From Tachypleus tridentatus (lineage: Eukaryota > Arthropoda > Merostomata > Xiphosura > Limulidae): 64,000 nt of DNA. A model generated the notes under the pieces. The model did no database searches. It saw nothing but the letters and a program-made list of their open reading frames with translations, and was not told where the DNA came from. This document shows positions 53,690 through 64,000 of this stretch, piece by piece. A program made the position numbers and the translations under genes. The stretch covers positions 161,861,310 through 161,925,309 of the forward strand of contig NC_134837.1 in the NCBI RefSeq assembly GCF_004210375.1, in the 5' to 3' direction. Each line of letters begins with the position of its first letter. Position 1 is the first letter of the stretch.

Positions 53690-54620
53690 CCAGTGTCCTG
53701 CCTTACTCCCATAATTCAATCAAGCCAATATAACCTTAATGTTATTCATGTTAGTACATTTTACAAGCCATCTCTGATTGCATTGTTCCATCAGCCCATG
53801 TTTTGTAACAGATACTGTTTCACACATTTGCTCCCTGTTTTGTACCACTCTCATTTTCGAAGACGAAATCTTGTCCGACAGACCTTATACTTGAGGAAAT
53901 GACATAATGGATAAGAATCTGCTTGTGTCTGGGAGTAGTCAGGGAGCCATCAAAATTTTTTAGATCTCCAAAGCCAATGTCTGAGATACAACCACCAATG
54001 ACCGTAATATATTGAACAAACTATGACTGGTTGTTTTCAAACAACCTAAATTGGCTTTATCTCTAAAGAGCACAATTCTATAGTTTTCCTCGTTCCAGTA
54101 TTTGAATACAAGTGTGCATTTCAGTCTTTTATATAATCATCTTTAATAAGAAGTGTTCTGATACCACTTTATGCTGATGTTTGTCTTATTGTAGTGGAAG
54201 TAACACTAACACTCCACTTATAGCTAGGTCATTAGCAACACCTGCACCAGTGACCTGAGTTACTTAACATTACTTTGGGTAATTTGTGTTTTCTTCCTCG
54301 ACTCCTTCTATTATGAAATTATTTATCAATATGTTATGCTCCGTTCCTTAGCGTTTCCTACTGACACAAATTTCATCTCGGTATATCGCATGAAATAACC
54401 TCATCAAGTCAAAACTTGCAGCCTTCTTGCAATTGAAGTTGTGTGTGTACTGACAACATCACTGCAGGAAACAGTATTACTCTCTGTACTTTTATAGGTA
54501 TTTTCGTGTTGTAAATATGCCTCATTGGTTGGATTATATCCAGTTAATGTGTGAACTCTCAATACTAAATCTGTTTTGGTGCAGTTCATTTTAATACCAT
54601 AGATTCGAAGCAGTTCCACA
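53690..54620 (-). pseudogene. Tc1-like transposase remnant, heavily decayed
   Basis: On the minus strand WNEENYRIVLFRDKANL (about 54095-54045) matches WNEExWxxVLFTDESRF; the catalytic Asp is preserved only as RDKAN. IHYVISSSIRSVGQDFVF (about 53930-53855; family HVVPxxxxLGxxFVFQQDN) follows with ENESGTKQGANV for QQDNDPKHTAxxV. Then TWADGTMQSEMACK. The upstream frame 54619-54404 may be the N-terminal part but shows no clear helix-turn-helix. Terminal repeats not found. Confidence 0.6.
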
Positions 54621-54701
54621 AAATTATATTTAGTCGCTGTTTTATTAATTATTTCTATAGAAAACCGGTTTATAGCAGTATAAATCTGCAGACATACATG
54701 T

Positions 54702-54812
54702 GGGCGTTTTTCTTACAGCAAAGACACAGCTAGCTATCTGCTCTGTCCACTAAGGGGAATCAAACCATTGATTTTAATATTGTAAATCCGAAGGCTTACC
54801 GCCGTCCCAGAG
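54702..54812 (-). repeat. SINE family B copy
   Basis: Minus-strand order: CTGGGACGGCGGTAAGCCTT, CGGATTTACAATATTAAAAT, ATGGTTTGATTCCCCTTAGT, AGCAGATAGCTAGCTGTGTC, TTTGCTGTAAGAAAAACGCC. Confidence 0.8.
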
Positions 54813-57800
54813 AAGGATCCTTTAAACAAACTCAAATCATACAACATAAATGAAGACTAGGGTGCAATGAATACACACCAAATGTCAGTACACAAAGTCA
54901 TGTTTTGCAACTAAACTAGCTAAACTCAAACTCTGTAATTCAAACAAGTAAGAAACAGGAAATAAAAATATAAGAATTAGTGTGAAAATTTAAATTTAAA
55001 ATAAATGATTTAAGAACACATGAACCTCATTACCATAGAAAAAAATTAATATACTCTATATTTAATATCGAAATATAAACAAAGTTAATCGTAATAATAA
55101 TAAAACCATAATATTGTATACGACATTAGAATAAGGTGCAATAACATTGTTTACATTGTTTAAATTTACATTTAATATAATTAAAATTTAATCCAAACAC
55201 TACTTAATTAAAAATATATTGAATACATTCCTCAAAACTGTGAATTTTTGGTATTTGGTATTTTCACCTGAGTGGTTAAAAGAGCCATGGTTAAGGCATG
55301 AGTAATACACAACTTAAATGTTTTTGCTATAGTAAGTGTACCTTCTTTTGTACCTGTATGACCTTCTTTTAATTGAACGTTGCAACTCAATATGTGACTG
55401 TTGTAATGCCTCATAACGCATTCAATTTTATATGATAGCTCGATCCTAGGACATTTTAATTCACTTCCATTTTGGCATGCTAACAACAAAGCTCTGTCTA
55501 TTCTTAAAAACAGCAAATCCAACTTAAAGACACTATAAAAACAAACAAAATCCAGTAACTCACTAGGAGAGAAAGAGCATTAGACTTAATGTCTCTTTAA
55601 GTTGTAAGTATGAGAACTTGTATTTGAATACACTGTAAAATCTCACAAGTCTACTCCCCTCTAAGTACATATATACTGATACTGAAAGGACCAGAAAAGT
55701 GAATTACAAAGCAATATAACAGTTAACTACTAATAGATCTTACAGTTAATAAATTATCAAACATATTGACCTTTCTTATTAAACATCTTTATAACGTACG
55801 CATTAAGTCATTAGGACCATTTCTATAATATGCAGCTTTTTAACGGACTAATTGGAATAAGTTTAGCCTTAATAATTATTATTGAATTAATCTAGCGATA
55901 ATCTTCTAAACACTTGGAGGAACCGGCTTAAATCTTATTTGTTGCTTTAAACACGTGTTATGTAAACAATACTAAACATTACATATCACAACCTCAACAC
56001 ACTTTACCTATCAAGAGATATCATATACTTCCCAAAGATATACGCTAGATAATTCACCAACGATGCCGTATTAGGCCAAGTACTAAAATACACATATGCT
56101 AGAAGTTTATAAAATCGGTAAGTAATCCTTTAGTAAAAGCCCTCATCAAGACATTGATTTGCAACCCTTCCATCGGAATATCATGGTTTCAAAATTTTAA
56201 TTTTGTCTGATTTTCTAAAATATTGAGCTATAATGCAAAAAAAATATATTTTACTTTGTTTGTTTAAGTTGTATAAACTTTTACATCAATATCACTGTCT
56301 CATCATTATGATGAGACAGTTAGTGGGAAGTTAGATTTGGTTATTGCAAACATAAAGAAATCTGGCATACATTTCCTCCAATACAGTTTCAGATTATGTG
56401 GTTCAACAGCTCAAATACTAAGTTTCCAGTATAAGTGAAAGCAGGGCAGTGTCAGTTTTGTACCAATGATCTAATACTGAGATGCGGAATTCGTAGTGGA
56501 CATGTAAAGGCATCCAATACTTTATCTGCCACCTCCTTTATGTTTATGTTGCTCAAAGCTGTCTATCATGTTCTGTCACCTTCTTATAATCTACGATGTT
56601 TCTTGTGACTAGAAACTTCATATAACTTGACAAACCAACACTGTGATATTTTTCTTTCTGTGCAACTAAATCCAGTATATATTATAGGAGTTACTTCTTA
56701 TCAGTATTCAAAATACAGTTTCTCATACACTATACTTAGAATTTTAGAAATGAAATAACTGTGAAGATTTATGACTTAAATTACTCTCCACGCATCTGTA
56801 GTTCTGGTTATAGTTATAACAAAACGAAGTTTTACTACGCTTACAAGACTTCTGATACTAGGGATGCCATTTCTTAGTTTGTCATTTTTCCTGTTATTTT
56901 CTGATGTATGTTGAATTTTGTTTTGCCCACAGAAAGCCAATACTTTCTGAAAACACTTGAGGTTTTAATATACTTTCAATGTTTCTCATTTTCAGCAAAA
57001 CTTATAAGCAGCAGATAATGTATATACAATTTGGAATATTATTTTTCGACAAATTATGTTATTTATTTCATTGTCACCTAAATTATATTTACGTGTATAT
57101 GACCACAGGTAACATAAACATTCCTAGGGCAATTGAAAAATTATTTTAATATTACGTTTATTTTATATTCTGTCTTCTTAGCATTGATATGCTTTGTAGC
57201 TATAAAGTCTGCTACTGAATATTAAAATATATTCGAAGAGGTCATTTAGATATATAAAAATAATGTAATACTGGTGTTGTATACTGTTGACAGAAGCAAG
57301 CATTTAATGTAAGATGCGATATTAGCTGAACCTTAATTTTCACTCAAGCTGAGAATTCCACAAAAGACGTATTTGAAAACTAGAAAATATTATCTATAAG
57401 TTTGCCTATGTTGTGATGGGTATAAAGCAAGTGAAGTAATCAAATATCTAAAATAAGACCATTTATTGAGATCTGTTACAGGACCAATAGAAGTATCTTA
57501 TAATGAATACTACTGATAAGACTAAAACTTAAAACTAATCTTATGACATGACTTATAATGATTATTTGACTTGGACGTAAGACACAATCAATGTCAAATA
57601 AAGCTGTAAAAGTTTTGTTATAATATAGCTGCTACCACAAGTGTACATTATCTAAGGTTTATACAAGCATTCAAAAGCAGCTATAAGCAACAACCGATTG
57701 TCATTAATTTATTCATGTCAACAGGTATTTAACATTAACCTCCTAAAATAAAATAAACAGCTAAATTGTCTTCCTGAGTCTGTGGAGAAAAACAGCAACG

Positions 57801-58389
57801 GTACTCTAATTTTTACCAGACTTCTCAATAATCTTGGCTTTGGGCTCCTGATCCATCTGGTGTTCCAGTAGTTTATGGGTAACAAAGTGATTTAACTACC
57901 ACCTATTGTCAATACACATTCTTGTGACACAAAGTCACTGACACATTTAATATGATAGGTTGAATTCATCTAGAGTTGATTGACTTTTGTGTCACAGAAA
58001 CATATCAAAATAAAACCCAGTCTTCTCATTTGAACAACTTTTCTTTCATTACTGTAACAACCTCTCCATTTTTGCATATGACCTCTCTAAGCGGTTTTGA
58101 TGTAATTATTCATCTCCTCCAAACCAAGTTGGTCATAATCAATCCGTATATCATTTTAATGATTATTAGGTTTAGGTAACAGCCTGCAAACTGCTCTTCT
58201 GTCGTTTGGTATACCTTCATGATATAATATAGACTATCATTGCAACCATTCTAGTCCAAGCTTACACATTTACGAAGAATAGACTTGAACATTTCAATAG
58301 CTCCTCAAAACGAATATAAACCGAAGATGCTAATGTGAGATTTATATTGTCAATACTACCAGGATTACATAAAACACAGTAAACAACAC
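54813..58389. other. Long AT-rich stretch, one perfect palindrome
   Basis: Apart from the palindrome at 56294-56320 I see no gene, SINE or transposon end. The minus frame 55522-55232 (96 codons) has no recognisable motif. Confidence 0.5.
56294..56320. repeat. Perfect 12-bp palindrome with 3-base spacer
   Basis: ACTGTCTCATCA, TTA, TGATGAGACAGT. Could form a short hairpin in DNA or RNA. Confidence 0.95.
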
Positions 58390-59130
58390 ACTAATGTTCC
58401 AAAGAAAGATACCAATTCTCAGCCAACTTACGTGTTAACATTTTGGCAAATGAAAAATCTCTGTCTCCCTCAGTAAAGATAATTGGCACAAATCGACTGA
58501 TTTTGTTAGTTTTCAGGAAGTTGATAATATCCAGTGCTATATGCTGAAATGTGGAGCCTATATTACAGTTTAATTCTACACTTGAATAAATCAGTGAAAG
58601 GTATGGTACACTATTTCATAGATCTAATAGACCAGAGTTTGTGAGTGTCCATGGTGCGTTCAAAACTTTTTGATAGCCATACTTCAACTTGTTTTCCAGA
58701 AAAATACTGAGACCTTCACATGCTTTCCATAAATCTTTTGTTTTGTCCGCCCATAAATAGAATTTTTTTTTCCATATTGGTTGGACATTATTGCTGCGTT
58801 AGGGACTCTTGGAATATCACAATGTACCAGAACAAGAACCTCAAGAAATGGGCACTCCAACTGGTTGGCAAAAAATGCCCATTTTTAATTTGCGTCCCAA
58901 GTGACTATTTGGTCAATTAAATACACCAACAAACCTGTCAGCAGCTTCCTAATTTTTTTTTTTGTCAATCTACTCTGAGACAGTTTGCGCAACCTTTTCC
59001 AGTACTTATAAGGCGATGAGTCAAATGTATTGTAGAAGAAGATGTGTTAATACTCTGCTCAATTCTTAGCTTTTAATTGATCACTAGTATTACTAATATC
59101 TTTCATTCTTTCTAAAGAAAAGTTCTTGGC
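58390..59130 (-). pseudogene. Unidentified decayed coding-like stretch
   Basis: Reading the minus strand gives peptide-like patches in shifting frames: LWADKTKDLWKACEGLSIFL then ENKLKYGYQKVLNAPWTLTN (about 58745-58640), followed by HIALDIINFLKTNKISRFVP (about 58545-58480) and EGDRDFSFAKMLTRKLAENW. Composition is protein-like and hydrophilic, unlike random AT-rich translation. I cannot name a family; an old DNA transposon or retroelement is the likeliest source. Confidence 0.3.
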
Positions 59131-60715
59131 TTTAAAGTGGTGTTCACCTCTTTATGAGAAAACAACTATGCTATCTGGTGAAGATAAATCAAGATGATAA
59201 AAGTAACTCATTAATCATATTTTAACCTATTGCCATTGGCTTAATTATATCATTGCAGCTACTAGCCACCTCATTTCGTTCTTGCTAGGAATAACAGGTT
59301 GAATGATATTAACACTGAATTAAGAAGGTATATGTGTAGTTTGGCTTTTGTAATCAAAAGTTAGATGGTTTTCGCTTCGAGGGTTTGGTGAGTGCTAGAG
59401 AATACTTTACGTGTAAACAAAACCCACTAAGTCCATCTTAAGTCTTCATCATAGGTTCATAACATATTTCTTGGTTCAAGTCACAGGTGCATTACGTTGT
59501 GAAGATTTCACATATAATAAAGGAAGGAACAGAATAAATTGTGAACATTACAAATGTACAGCACATGAAAGACAAAATGGACCAGCTTATTGTTCATAGT
59601 ATCAAACAAATTAAATACTGGTCACCTCATAGTTTCGTTAAAGAATAGAGCAGAATATTTCTTAGAACTAGTTTGTAAGCATTTTAATGAAACTAACTCA
59701 GCCAAAGGCGACCAGCATTCAATCTGATCTGAGCAGATGCTAAGTGAGTAAATGTTTCTGTCCTCATAAAAATGAAGTTAACAATTAATAATTTATCTCG
59801 AGGTAACATGACCAGTCTTTTTTTATCTTGTGGAACTGAAAACAACAATTGCCATTAAAAAACAAACATATAATGAAACAAGACTTAAATGTACAGAATC
59901 ATTGGAAACTGGGTGGTAACTTTAATCTCAATATATTTCTTACCACATTCAAAAATTAATAATGTAGATCTTTTCTCAATGAATAGCCCATAATATGACT
60001 GGACGACTAATCCAAGTAACTGTGAGCTACTTTCATGTTTTTCTTCGAACTTTCAAAACTGGAGCAAAACTCAATGAAATATATAATTCCAACTTGAAGT
60101 ATGTAGTTTTCATATCCAGCTAATATAAGTCATATCAGTAATAAACTGATAAAGATATTTCGCAAGTGGTATATGAGCATAAACTACGAAAAGGTCAACT
60201 CGAGTGATCACCAACATCAACAGATCTGTTTAAAGACTAAAACCGTTTAGTTTTGCATCAGATGACAAACAGTATGATAATATTTGTGATAAATTAAATT
60301 TTGAGATGCTTATACAGCTGAAATTAACAAAAAGTACTGCAGTTATGAAAACAAAGTTAATTTCAAATCTAACCTAAAGATATTGTCGTTTGAGGAATAA
60401 ATATACTAGTATATATAGTAAACCTGATTATTAATATTAACCATTGTTTGCTCTTTCTTCCTAGTGGTTATTTACCAGAAAATGGTTAACCATTTGTTAT
60501 CCTTCTTGTTATGAAACTGGTTATTGCTTAGTTGTTCTTATGGAAGTAAAATCAACTACTGGTCATACAACTGAGGGGGAGGAATTAACATGTATTTTCC
60601 CCCTTGTATGAGATTGACCAATGGAAGCCTCCCTAGAAAGGAAGAAAACATATCTAATCCTTCTGTAGATAAAGTGATAAACATTTCTGTCTTTATGAAG
60701 ATGAAGGTAACAATT
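59131..60715. other. AT-rich stretch without recognisable genes
   Basis: Some sequence near 59735-59830 (ATGAAGTTAACAATTAATAA, GAGGTAACATGACCAGTC) resembles the 53-bp minisatellite further on, suggesting an outlying degenerate unit. Confidence 0.5.
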
Positions 60716-61088
60716 GATAACCTATCTGATGGAAACATAACCGGTCTGTTTATATTCTATAAGTGGATGATAATCTATCTGAAGATAACATAATCGGTTT
60801 TATTTATCTCCTGGAAGTAGATGATAATCTATCTGAAGGTAACATAACCAGTTTGTTTATATTCTGTAAGTATATGTTAATCCATCTGAAGGTAACATAA
60901 CCGGTCTATTTGTCTTCTGAAAGTTAATGATATTCTATCTGAAGATAACATAGTCGGTCTGTTTATCTTTTGGAAGTGGATGATAATCTATCTGAAGGTA
61001 ACATGACCGGTCTATTTGTCTTCTGAAAGTTAATGATAATCTATCTGAAGGTAACATGGCCGGTCTATTTATCTTTCAGAAGTAGACA
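60716..61088. repeat. 53-bp minisatellite, seven units
   Basis: Consensus unit: GATAATCTATCTGAAGGTAA, CATAACCGGTCTATTTGTCT, TCTGAAAGTTAAT. Units start at 60716, 60769, 60823, 60876, 60929, 60982 and 61035 (spacings 53, 54, 53, 53, 53, 53). Units 60929-61034 suggest alternation between two unit types (AAGATAACATAGTCGG and AAGGTAACATGACCGG). Confidence 0.93.
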
Positions 61089-64000
61089 TAAAAATTATTT
61101 CTTTTTCTCCAGATTTTTTCTTCCTCTGAAGTGACAATACTAGTTGACTAATCTTCTGAAAGTTACTCGCAAACTCTCGTTCCTCTCTGGAGGTTTCAGT
61201 AACTTTGATTAACCTTCTAAAGGTATTACGATGTGTGCTTTTTTTCTTCTCTGATAACAATATTGATAATTTATAGAAATTTGAACACATTATGTTAAAC
61301 AAGTATTTTGAATAGGCAACTAAATCAGAAAGCAACATAAAAGTCACAGGTTATAGTGGAGCAGCAGTATCAGAACCACATTTTGACACATTTTGGTGTT
61401 GCACAGGTAGTGTGATATCGCTAAAAATTGATCGCTTATGGGAAGAATATATTACAGCTTTTTCCAATGCAAAATATTTATAAACCCTGATAATAAGGAA
61501 ATTTTCTGTATGGAGTTTATAATTTCGATGTTACAAATATGTGTTGTACTTAACAGCATTGGAAAATAAAAGAATAAGGATCAACTTGGGGACGACCATA
61601 CAAAAGGCGACTGACGGTAAGTCATACACCAGTCATGGTAACCAAAATAAAGAATTTCGTAACAACAGACAACTCATAAGTCAGTAGCAAATTCTGTCCA
61701 CGTGCTCCATTCAACAGTACACAACAAATAACCAAGAAAGATCTCTTTCTAGAAAATCAGCTCAATACACGAGTACACAAGTTGTTTTAATGACATATCT
61801 AGTAATGGAAAACCAGTTGTATAAAACTGTATGAACAGAACTGGACAGGAAAAACTCAGAACGTGGTAAACTTCCACAAAGTGTATGTGTGCCTTGCTTC
61901 CTGTAATTAGTTTAATGCCATTTTCTGTGAGCCAATGGGCGAAAAAACGATTTCAAAACACGTCACAAAAAATGCTTATGAATGGTCTCATATTCATCAC
62001 TGGATACTCTAATACGCACAAGTAAGAATTTAGAGAGAATGTTCTGGACTCTAGGTATCACACAGAAGTATCATCTTCCAATAGAAATTAGGTCAACGAG
62101 TTAAGGATTGATAAAAATAACACACTTGGAGGATAAAATACGTATTTATGTAGCTTTACAGAACCAATTGGTTTCTAGACAACCAGACTGTTGAGACAGA
62201 TACTGAGAAATCACTTCACTAAAAAAAACACACAAACAAATGAGCGAGAAGAACGGCAGAAATTACACCTATATTCGTATGAAAGTTTTGAAAAATCAAA
62301 GCTGAGATTCAAATACAAAATTATTTGTTATTAGTAATATATATATATTATTCTATAATGTAACACACTGTATTTTCTCAAAGCATACTTAAAGTATTTC
62401 AGTTATACCTAGTTCACAACAATATATCGCTGTTTGAAGAAAAGAAAATATTTGCCTGACACAAAATTATTCATAATAAAGCAGATCTCAAAGATACGTG
62501 AAACAGATTAAGATATAATTATTCTACAAATAATCTCGTAATTAACATTAGATAACACATCAGTGTTAAACAAGACAGATAACGCAGACCCTAAACATAA
62601 AACATCCCCTCTCTTTAATAAAGCAAATCTCACAGATACTTAACACCGAATATACATAAAAATCTCCTGAGTTACATCGTGTTAGACATAGTTGAATAAA
62701 GCAAATCTTGAAAAACACCGAACCTATAACAGTTCACTGCTCTTTAATAAAACAGATCCAGAAAGTATTGAATTTAGAGCATTATATCACTATTTAATAA
62801 AGAAAATAAACACATTACTGTTAGATGGTCTCCTGAGTCTTCTACAATGTTACCACTTAATGTTCAAAATGCAGCCCTATATACAATTTAAGAACTTTTG
62901 CGTGAAAGAAAAATAATGTAATACTACATGAACCAAACTATATCTGCTATGTTCAATGTCAACAAGATCCTTGCCTCAGTACTTAGTTCATCAGGTCTGC
63001 CGGGATATGACAGACACAGTAATGATAAAAAATAAGAGTGAATGACATTTTAGCTAAACGTATCAATAACAGAGCCTGAGAATGATTAGTCCTTTTTAAA
63101 TTAGCTCTAACGTAACTTTTAAATCAATCCTTCATTAGTGTATGCATATGTGTACATGTTTATAATTTGCCTATCTCATATTTCCAGGTAAAGCTACAAT
63201 AAGAGCTCCACGCTCCTTAGCCTACAAGTTGTGTTTTTGTGCACGGGACACGTACCACTAATACTCGAAATTACAGTTGAAATGCTAAAAAACAGACAAC
63301 CCCTAGCTTATTAGCATTTTATACAGAGAGCAAAATGTACAGATACAGCACTAGTTTGAACATGTTTTACAACAAATGTGTTTTCAAAGTTTGTAAACTT
63401 GCGAGATAAGCGTTTTGATACTATTTACATTCGTGTTATTGCTGGCGATATGCTACCTGGTAATATCTAGCAGATATCTTATGTCAGCTATGACATAGTT
63501 GTCTGGAAAGGTCAGTGACAAGAGCTACCTTGACGTTCTTTACATTGTCGTATATCAGCATTAAATTCGTACGACTAATGTTCAGTGACTCTCACTTTGA
63601 TGTGATAGCGTGCCTTTTCCCTACTAACAAGTGCATAGTGATGTGAATATAGCCTTGTGAACATGTAAAATATGTCTGTGACAAAACTAATAGACAACTC
63701 TGAAGTAAGCCCGTGAAGGCCTCTAGCTCTGAAGTCTGTGACCTGTCGCCCTAGACCCCTCTGGACTTCTGGCCCCACTGTGATGACGCCCACAGATAAG
63801 CTTGCAAGCCAATCTTCTTGTTGAGTTTAGATAAAGCTCTCTACAGGTATTCTGACCACAAACTATCAATATCGGCTTTAATAACCAGTATAAGTCTCAT
63901 AGAAGCCGCCAACCTTACTTAGATCTTCGAAACTGAATATCTTATGATAACTAGATAAGAACTGAGAAGGAAAGAGTCGCTAATATTTTAGCTGTTCTTT
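61089..64000. other. Long stretch without recognisable genes
   Basis: Contains a short (TA)n at about 62336-62349, irregularly spaced AATAAAGCAAATCT-like motifs at about 62475-62765, and a GC-richer patch at about 63680-63800 with a 72-codon minus frame. None can be assigned. Confidence 0.5.

Noticed and set aside
55232..55522. 96-codon minus frame as a gene
   Set aside because: No motif, no splice or promoter context, and composition like other chance frames nearby.
1256..61088. CRISPR-like arrays (36-bp and 53-bp repeats)
   Set aside because: Units are contiguous with no variable spacers, and the genome is clearly eukaryotic.
62470..62770. Tandem array based on AATAAAGCAAATCT-like motifs
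   Set aside because: Spacing is irregular (about 142, 77, 52 bp) and the sequence between the motifs does not align.

Overview
The window looks like a 64 kb piece of an animal nuclear genome. It is strongly AT-rich with long non-coding stretches, holds only scattered intron-bounded exon candidates, and is full of dead transposable elements in every orientation. Three families of tRNA-related SINEs recur. From memory, SINEs with these heads and tails are typical of horseshoe crabs (Chelicerata, Xiphosura); that placement is inference and no search was run. I see no bacterial-style operon, CRISPR array, phage, or complete host protein gene. One assembly gap (500 N) lies at 48128-48627.

Layout. 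0-5 kb: a Jockey-like LINE endonuclease remnant (minus), a 36-bp minisatellite, then a decayed CR1/L2-like LINE inside a 2.8 kb segment that occurs again at 43.3-46.1 kb. 5-9 kb: almost empty. 9-13 kb: SINEs (one carrying a nested insertion), a CpG-richer promoter-like stretch and a 40-codon reading frame ending at a splice-donor-like site. 13.3-17.6 kb: a 4.3 kb interval bounded by a diverged inverted repeat, with the end of a Jockey-like ORF2 inside. 18-20 kb: two exon candidates; the second, with its intron flanks, has a decayed paralogue at 8.9-9.2 kb. 20-27 kb: SINEs, a hAT fragment and an RTE-like LINE.

27-31 kb: a hAT element with a matching 8-bp target duplication, invaded by a Tigger/pogo element that then underwent a 240-bp tandem duplication. 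31.5-33 kb: a Tc1-like element with long terminal inverted repeats. 36.9-40.2 kb: a Tc1-like remnant and a mariner with both ends. 42.7-46.5 kb: the longer LINE copy, the second duplicated segment and a SINE pair. 47-52.9 kb: an exon candidate with weak resemblance to ARV1, the gap, a repeat with a hammerhead-ribozyme-like core, an internally deleted mariner, SINEs, and Gypsy and Tc1 scraps. 53.7-54.6 kb: another Tc1 remnant. 55-64 kb: mostly featureless, with a perfect 12-bp palindrome and a 53-bp minisatellite.

No genes here visibly work together. The window is best read as intergenic or intronic DNA in which cut-and-paste elements (hAT, Tigger, Tc1, mariner), LINEs (Jockey-like, CR1/L2-like, RTE-like) and SINEs accumulated and nested, plus a few possible host exons on both strands. 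Every transposase or reverse transcriptase recognised carries stops, frameshifts or lost catalytic residues. No clearly new biological system was found. The most useful leads are the twin 2.8 kb segments with shared lesions, the inverted-repeat interval, the ribozyme-like repeat, the common tail of three SINE families and the duplicated exon-like module.
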